Below, one piece after another: positions 59,401-64,000 of a stretch of DNA of 64,000 nt (position 1 is the stretch's first letter; each line of letters opens with the position of its first letter). The translations under genes were made by a program, and so were the position numbers. Location of the stretch: the NCBI GenBank assembly GCA_900088475.1, contig FLMG01002522.1, forward strand, positions 12,358 through 76,357, written 5' to 3'. Origin of the DNA: Hyphochytrium catenoides (lineage: Eukaryota; Sar; Hyphochytriomycetes; Hyphochytriales; Hyphochytriaceae). The notes beneath the pieces are model-generated. The model was given only the letters and a program-made list of their open reading frames with translations, searched no databases and had not been told where the DNA came from.

Positions 59401-62400
59401 ACCTCAAATTAGCAGCCCTAGGAGAATTGCAACAAGGTCAGCGGTAGCGGATAGCCAAAAGGCCAGCAAGCTTCTCGAGAAGTCGAGGAACAAGCAAATA
59501 GAGCCAAGAAGAACTCCGCGACTTGAAAAGAGACAGACTCCTCCCTTATTAGAGAAAGATCTGAAGGTATCACTGCTACGCTATGTCTAACACTCTAGCC
59601 CGCTAGTTTAATCACTCTAGTCTGCCTTTTCTAACACTCTAGTCTGCCTTTTCTAACACTCTAGTCTGCCTTTTCTAACACTCTAGCCATAATCGGCAAC
59701 TCATCAAAGCCGATATTCGTCTGTCCTTCCTATTCCCTCACTGGAAGATGGGTCTATCTCATACCTCGCTGTTGCGCCTGATGACTGCAAGGCTCGCAGA
59801 GCTTTACCTGTCCTGTTGCATATCAACGTGAACTTATGCTTGCTTCACTCGTAGTTGACGTCCGATACTGCCTCCGCTCAGAACACTGTCAGTGCCGAAG
59901 AGCCTAAGTCTGGTGCGAAAACAAGTACCAATAAGGAAAAGCAGGCGAAGCAGCAGGTGGCCGCTCTTGTCACCCCCCCTCCCGCTGCTAAGCCCTTGGT
60001 AAGTCCAGACTCTACCAGCAAAGTTATTCGTCATTGATGTTCTCATTGCCTCTTTCTCTTCCCGCTTGTGAAAAGGCTCCAGTAGTACCACTGAGTGCAA
60101 GTGAAGTGCTGATTCCGATGGAGAGTCTCTCAGCTGGATATATCAATGTAAGGACTCGGTCATTACCCACTCCTTTTGTGACTTTGACCCCATGTCTGGC
60201 ACCCTTTCGCTACTCCGCTTACTGTCTGTTGCTTTGCTTCCCTTATTCTCAAGCTTTCAATGCTTCTCCCTTTGTGATAACCCTTGCTCTTTCCGATTTT
60301 TCAGCTCTCAAACACCTCTACCCTGCCTTTATTTTACCAGGGAACATCCAGTAGGGGCCGACCCAGGTTCAAACCTGTCAGCTTTTGGACTAATGAGAGG
60401 ATTGACTACCGCGGTGACCAACCAAAGCTGCTAACAGTGATTCCCCCGTATGTAATCTTCTCTTCCTTCTTTATGACATGGCTGGTCTAAGTTGCAGCTG
60501 GAAGATTCACTTTTCTTCTCTTTATAAAATCCGTCATCCTCTTCTCTTGCTGGGGTTGCTTTTGCCTAGTCTGATGTCTGCCTTACAGATCCCGTCCGTC
60601 CCACCACCGCTATTCTCTACCTGTGTATTAATTCAGTTTGACTCTTCGGTGTATCTATTCAGGGAGCCAGAAAGTGCTCGCAAAGCCTCAAGCTCCGTTT
60701 CAGCTATAGAAGAAAGAGGCAAGGATGGCTCTAAAGAAGCACCTAAAAGTGGAAAGAAGAGACTGCCGAGCGAGGTGGACAGCTTGGATCAAGCATCGAC
60801 AGAGAAAAAAAGGAAAATTGCCGGAAAGAAGCTTGCGGAAAAGCAAGTCAAGGCTGCAAAGAAGACAAAGCCTAAATCCAGCGGACACCATCCCATTGCA
60901 AAGCCAACAATCGAGGGAAAAGCTGCAAAAGCAACTGAGAGCAAAGGAACCACTAGGAAAGGGAGGGAGGAGGGAAAGGTAAAAGTTACTACCAAGAAGA
61001 ACCAACTGAAAGGAGGAGTCGGCACAATGGCGTCCGGAGAGCCAGAGAAGGGCAAGAAGAGGAGAGAAACGAAAGCAAAGGACACAGAGATTGGCGCGCC
61101 GAAGGCCGGGACTAAGAAAAAGNNNNNNNNNNNNNNNNNNNNNNNNNNNNNNNNNNNNNNNNNNNATGGCGTCCTTTAGCCACAAGCCATGCCTTCCTTA
61201 AGGTCAGATCACGATAGCCACCTTTCCTCATAATCTTCAAGCCTACCAAGCTGTCTTTTGAAACTGTCTTTTGCTGAAGCAAGTTAAATTTTATCCTTAT
61301 TTTCCATCCGAATGGGCCTGTTCCGTCTCTGATCTTCATCATTAGCAGGACACAAGGCCAAATATCCCCCAAGAAAAAAGCACTTGGACTGGTCTACAGC
61401 TGAGGTCGCTAAGAAGGTGACAACAGAAGCGAGACCCAATAGCATCGCGACTGGTCGATGCTATACGCTGATCTTGCTTCTGTCTGACCCCCTTTTCTGC
61501 TATCCTTCATCATCTTCATCATTGTCTTCCTCTAGTGCGTATGCCATGGTGGACCCTACTCAGCAAAACTTCTGGAACTTGGTGAGCATTGCCTACTTTT
61601 ACCTATGCTCGTGTCTAAAATGACTTAAACAGTGCATGGCACTTAGATTGCCCGATCTTCTTTCATTGAGTTATCCATACGTTTCTCCTCGACTCCTTTT
61701 CTACTTCTGTTGTCTTGTCCATGCCTGCATCTTGTAGCAAAACGAGACCTGACCTCGAGATGAACCTTCCTTTGCGGTCCTTCTAGGTGGCGGAGCTCGT
61801 CCCCGGCAAAACCGGTATAGAATGCCATCAGAAGTGGTTTGAGAGGTTCCAGTCACCAAAAGAAAAGAAAAGAAAGAGAGGAGCCGACACTCCTGCTCAG
61901 TGGGAGGAGGATCCAACAACCACCAAGACTCCAAAGCTTGCCATGGCCAAAAAAGGCACTTTAAAAAATAAGAGACAACTCAGGAACTATGTTGAGGAGG
62001 TAAGAGACGCTCCCGTGCAGGCGGATGGAAGTGGGAACCAATGTTTGCTGCGCGCCTTTCTGCATTCTCCCCGCAGTGCCTCTTTGGGCAAAGCCTGCTT
62101 GTTTGAGAACTCTGATACGGTCATCAATTCTGCCTGGGCGTTTCGAACTAACCTTCTTCGTAACGAGGATGACAAGCCTAAGCAAATTACCGACAAGCTC
62201 CCGCTCTTACCTCTCTAGGCATCTAAAGGCGTCGACGACGATATCTTCGACTCAACTCCATTTAGAAGTCGAGGGTCCACTATTGACTACAAAGGCGTGG
62301 ATGACATAAAGTCTCCTGAATACGTCGCGCCATCACCGCTCGTGTTCTCGGGCGGCAAGGTAATAGTTTGAGGTGTCTGACCTCAGCAATTGTATTCGCA

Positions 62401-63152
62401 CCTGCATTAGCTTGACGAACGTTTCTGTGAGCTTGGTCAACCAAGATGCCTCCAGACTTTGCATGACGTTCTTCGTATTGTCCGCGCTCTCCTTTGCTTT
62501 TGCTCCTTGTTCCTCCATGGCTGGTGCTCTACGTCTTGTCCTCCCCCGCTGGCCCCTTCGTCGCCTGACCGCATGCCGTCTGAAGTTTTCGAGAGTGTTG
62601 AGATCTTCGTCATTGCAGGGAAGAGGGGAGGACGACTACTCGGTACTCCTGGAAGTGAGTAAGGAGAAAAGGGTGAAGCTCGATGGATACATTAAGGAGG
62701 TGAAAACAAGAGTAGGTGCAAGTCGGCGTAATCAAGCCGTCAAGCATCTTCAACCTCCGGCTCCTAGAGAGAAAGCAGCATCTAGGGGGCTTGCAGAAGT
62801 AAGATCTGAAACGTGGACGCCACATCCTTTCCGTTCGATGCTTTACTTTGTCTGTCAAAATTGTTGCTGCTCGTTCTTTCTGCACCTATGTTGGCATGTA
62901 AGCCCTTCTTTAGGTTAGGTCAATCCTCCTTTCTCTAAAGCGAATGCCTTTTGGTTCTAGGGAAAAGTGAAAGCAGTGACCACAGTGGTGCATACCACGA
63001 GGGGGAAGGTGAACGCTACTTTAACACCTGGCGGAAGGACTAGGATCAGAGGAGAAGATGTCTTTGCTTCAGGGAATAGTGGTGACGAAGATGGAGAAGA
63101 GCTAGATGAAGAGTCGTTTGAAGAAGGCCTCACTGAATCAGACGAGGAGTAA
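56409..63152 (+). CDS. KNL2: KNL2/M18BP1-like centromere licensing factor with CENP-C-like motif and SANT domain
   Basis: KNL2/M18BP1 brings the Mis18 machinery to centromeres to load CENP-A. Exons: 56409-56589 (tentative), 56775-56938, 56975-57041, 57199-58446, 58698-59566, 59855-59998, 60076-60147, 60341-60447, 60663 into a gap at 61123, then 61349-61416, 61536-61581, 61787-61999, 62219-62359, 62619-62798, 62961-63152. All joins apart from the gap keep phase. Exons 4-5 encode a long Ser/Lys/Glu-rich disordered region. Exon 60341-60447 carries GTSSRGRPRFKPVSFW followed by ERIDYRGD, matching the CENP-C motif (R-R-S-x-R, P-x-x-[FY]-W, then ER..Y). The exons from 61349 encode a Myb/SANT domain: LDWSTAEV, DPTQQNFWNLVAELVPGK and ECHQKWFERF. 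Near the end are DDDIFDSTPFRSRG and an acidic tail. No SANTA domain was confidently placed; the 5' end is uncertain. Confidence 0.82.
59588..59687. repeat. 22-bp tandem repeat in KNL2-like intron
   Basis: Three to four head-to-tail copies of a 22-bp unit (CTAGTCTGCCTTTTCTAACACT) with a degenerate start, in the intron after exon 58698-59566. Confidence 0.9.
61123..61165. other. Assembly gap (43 N)
   Basis: Run of undetermined bases at the end of a Lys-rich KNL2-like exon. The next 180 bp read as intron, so the exon end and donor site of that exon are probably lost in the gap. Confidence 0.98.
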
Positions 63153-63654
63153 TATCTATGTTGCTGACGATATTGTCAGCCTGTAGCATAACTAAATGAT
63201 TATCTGTTCAATGGCTACTTGCCCGTTCTCAGTCAGCCGATTCAATCTAGAGGAAAGACGTTGGGGCAAGTTCGCTGGAGAAATGAGCAAGAATCAAGTG
63301 ATTCGCATTGTTCACGTGTTCGAGGATGGACCTTGAGATTCAAAGGAAAACAGGCGGTGGAGAACCATCTGTGGCACCCTACTACCGTATCACTACAAGT
63401 CTTCTACCCATGATGATCCTCGCAGCTTGGCATATCACTTGAGAACTACCTCAATGAAAGGAGAGAGCCTACGTCGACGAGAGCTGAGGCTAAGTGTGAA
63501 AGAGTGAAGTGAGCACTTGCTTGAAATCCCGATGAGGACTGTAAGTGCAAGGATCAATTGATCTTTAGTAAAACTGTTACTGGCTTTCAACACTCCCGTT
63601 CACTATCCATAATGCAAGCCCGAGAGCAGAACAGAACTTCATTTACCGTACGAG
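63153..63654. other. Tail-to-tail intergenic region
   Basis: About 500 bp between the stops of the KNL2-like gene (plus) and the RMND1-like gene (minus). A short plus frame (63219-63413) shows no domain. Confidence 0.5.
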
Positions 63655-64000
63655 CTACATTTTGCCCCATAAGGACACCATGAGTTCCGCTGTGATGAGG
63701 AAGATGATATACCACTCCAACCTCTCACCCTTACGAGTGCCCAACACCTCCAGGAAAAACTGCACCGAGAAAGAGCAAGAGCGGCTTAGTACCAGAAATA
63801 ACGGGCTACATTATACCAAAAGACAATCAACAAGGGCAAACTGGCGCTTCAAAAGAGCGCAGAAGAATAAAGCATGCTTTCAAGTAATAGGTGCCCAATA
63901 CCTTGGAGTTATGCTGAATGAGATCAAGCTTGTAGTCCAGGTTCTTAAACCTTTCTGGAAGTTCAAACTCCTCCGAGAGCAGCTCCCATACCTAAGGCGA
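63655..64000 (-). CDS. RMND1/DUF155 family protein, 3' part (partial)
   Basis: Last two exons of a gene entering from the right edge: 64000-63902 and 63759-63655, joined in phase 0. The first reads WELLSEEFELPERFKNLDY then KLDLIQHNSK, the second FFLEVLGTRKGERLEWYII then FLITAELMVSLWGKM. This is the characteristic C-terminus of DUF155 proteins: a helical pair, a short basic R-K loop, LEW.II and a single C-terminal membrane span. Family members include mitochondrial RMND1 (mitoribosome support) and yeast/fungal RMD1/RMD8-type proteins. The N-terminal part lies outside the window, so the subgroup and targeting cannot be judged. Confidence 0.88.

Noticed and set aside
61166-61372. Minus frame running into the assembly gap
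   Set aside because: Opposite to the KNL2-like gene, lies within its intron, no domain; probably chance.

Overview
This is nuclear DNA of a eukaryote, almost certainly a protist. The genes carry many short GT-AG introns (mostly 60-450 nt). Exon joins were set by requiring unbroken reading frame and matching intron phase across family-conserved blocks. The products are purely eukaryotic: Golgi tethering, peroxisome, spliceosome, kinetochore and cilium proteins. A CCDC180-like gene suggests a flagellated or ciliated stage, PEX10 and an acyl-CoA oxidase show peroxisomes, and a phosphorylase shows glycogen or starch use. I cannot name the lineage from sequence alone. Density is about one gene per 3.5-4 kb on both strands.

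Left part (1-17.5 kb): COG1 (minus, runs off the left edge), PEX10 (plus), a histone-fold protein with a long N-terminal extension (plus), a two-domain METTL13-type methyltransferase (minus) with a possible small gene upstream, a secreted/type I membrane protein with a mucin-like ectodomain and an RCAS1/EBAG9-like cytosolic tail (plus), and an SPPL2-type intramembrane aspartyl protease (minus).

Middle (18.9-45.7 kb): CHL1/DDX11 Fe-S helicase (plus), YJU2/CCDC94 splicing factor (minus, single exon), a small single-pass membrane protein (plus), a secreted protein with a CSLREA-type beta-helix motif (minus), a 13-exon CCDC180-like coiled-coil gene (plus), glycogen phosphorylase (minus, nine exons), and an ERMARD/DUF4209 protein with two RxxxxH motifs (plus).

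Right part (45.8-64 kb): a decayed transposon-like gene containing a ~170-bp fold-back inverted repeat, peroxisomal acyl-CoA oxidase ending in ARL (plus), a TPR plus glycosyltransferase protein (minus) whose stop codon lies 27 nt from the oxidase stop, a KNL2/M18BP1-like centromere licensing protein with both a CENP-C-like motif and a SANT domain (plus, interrupted by a 43-nt assembly gap), and an RMND1/DUF155 protein entering from the right edge (minus).

There is no operon-like pathway cluster. Links between genes are thematic: PEX10 with the oxidase (peroxisomal beta-oxidation), CHL1 with KNL2 (chromosome cohesion and segregation). I see no rRNA, tRNA, CRISPR or viral genes. The most unusual items are the KNL2 architecture, the mucin/RCAS1-like membrane protein, the extended histone-fold protein, the fold-back element and the CSLREA-type secreted protein.
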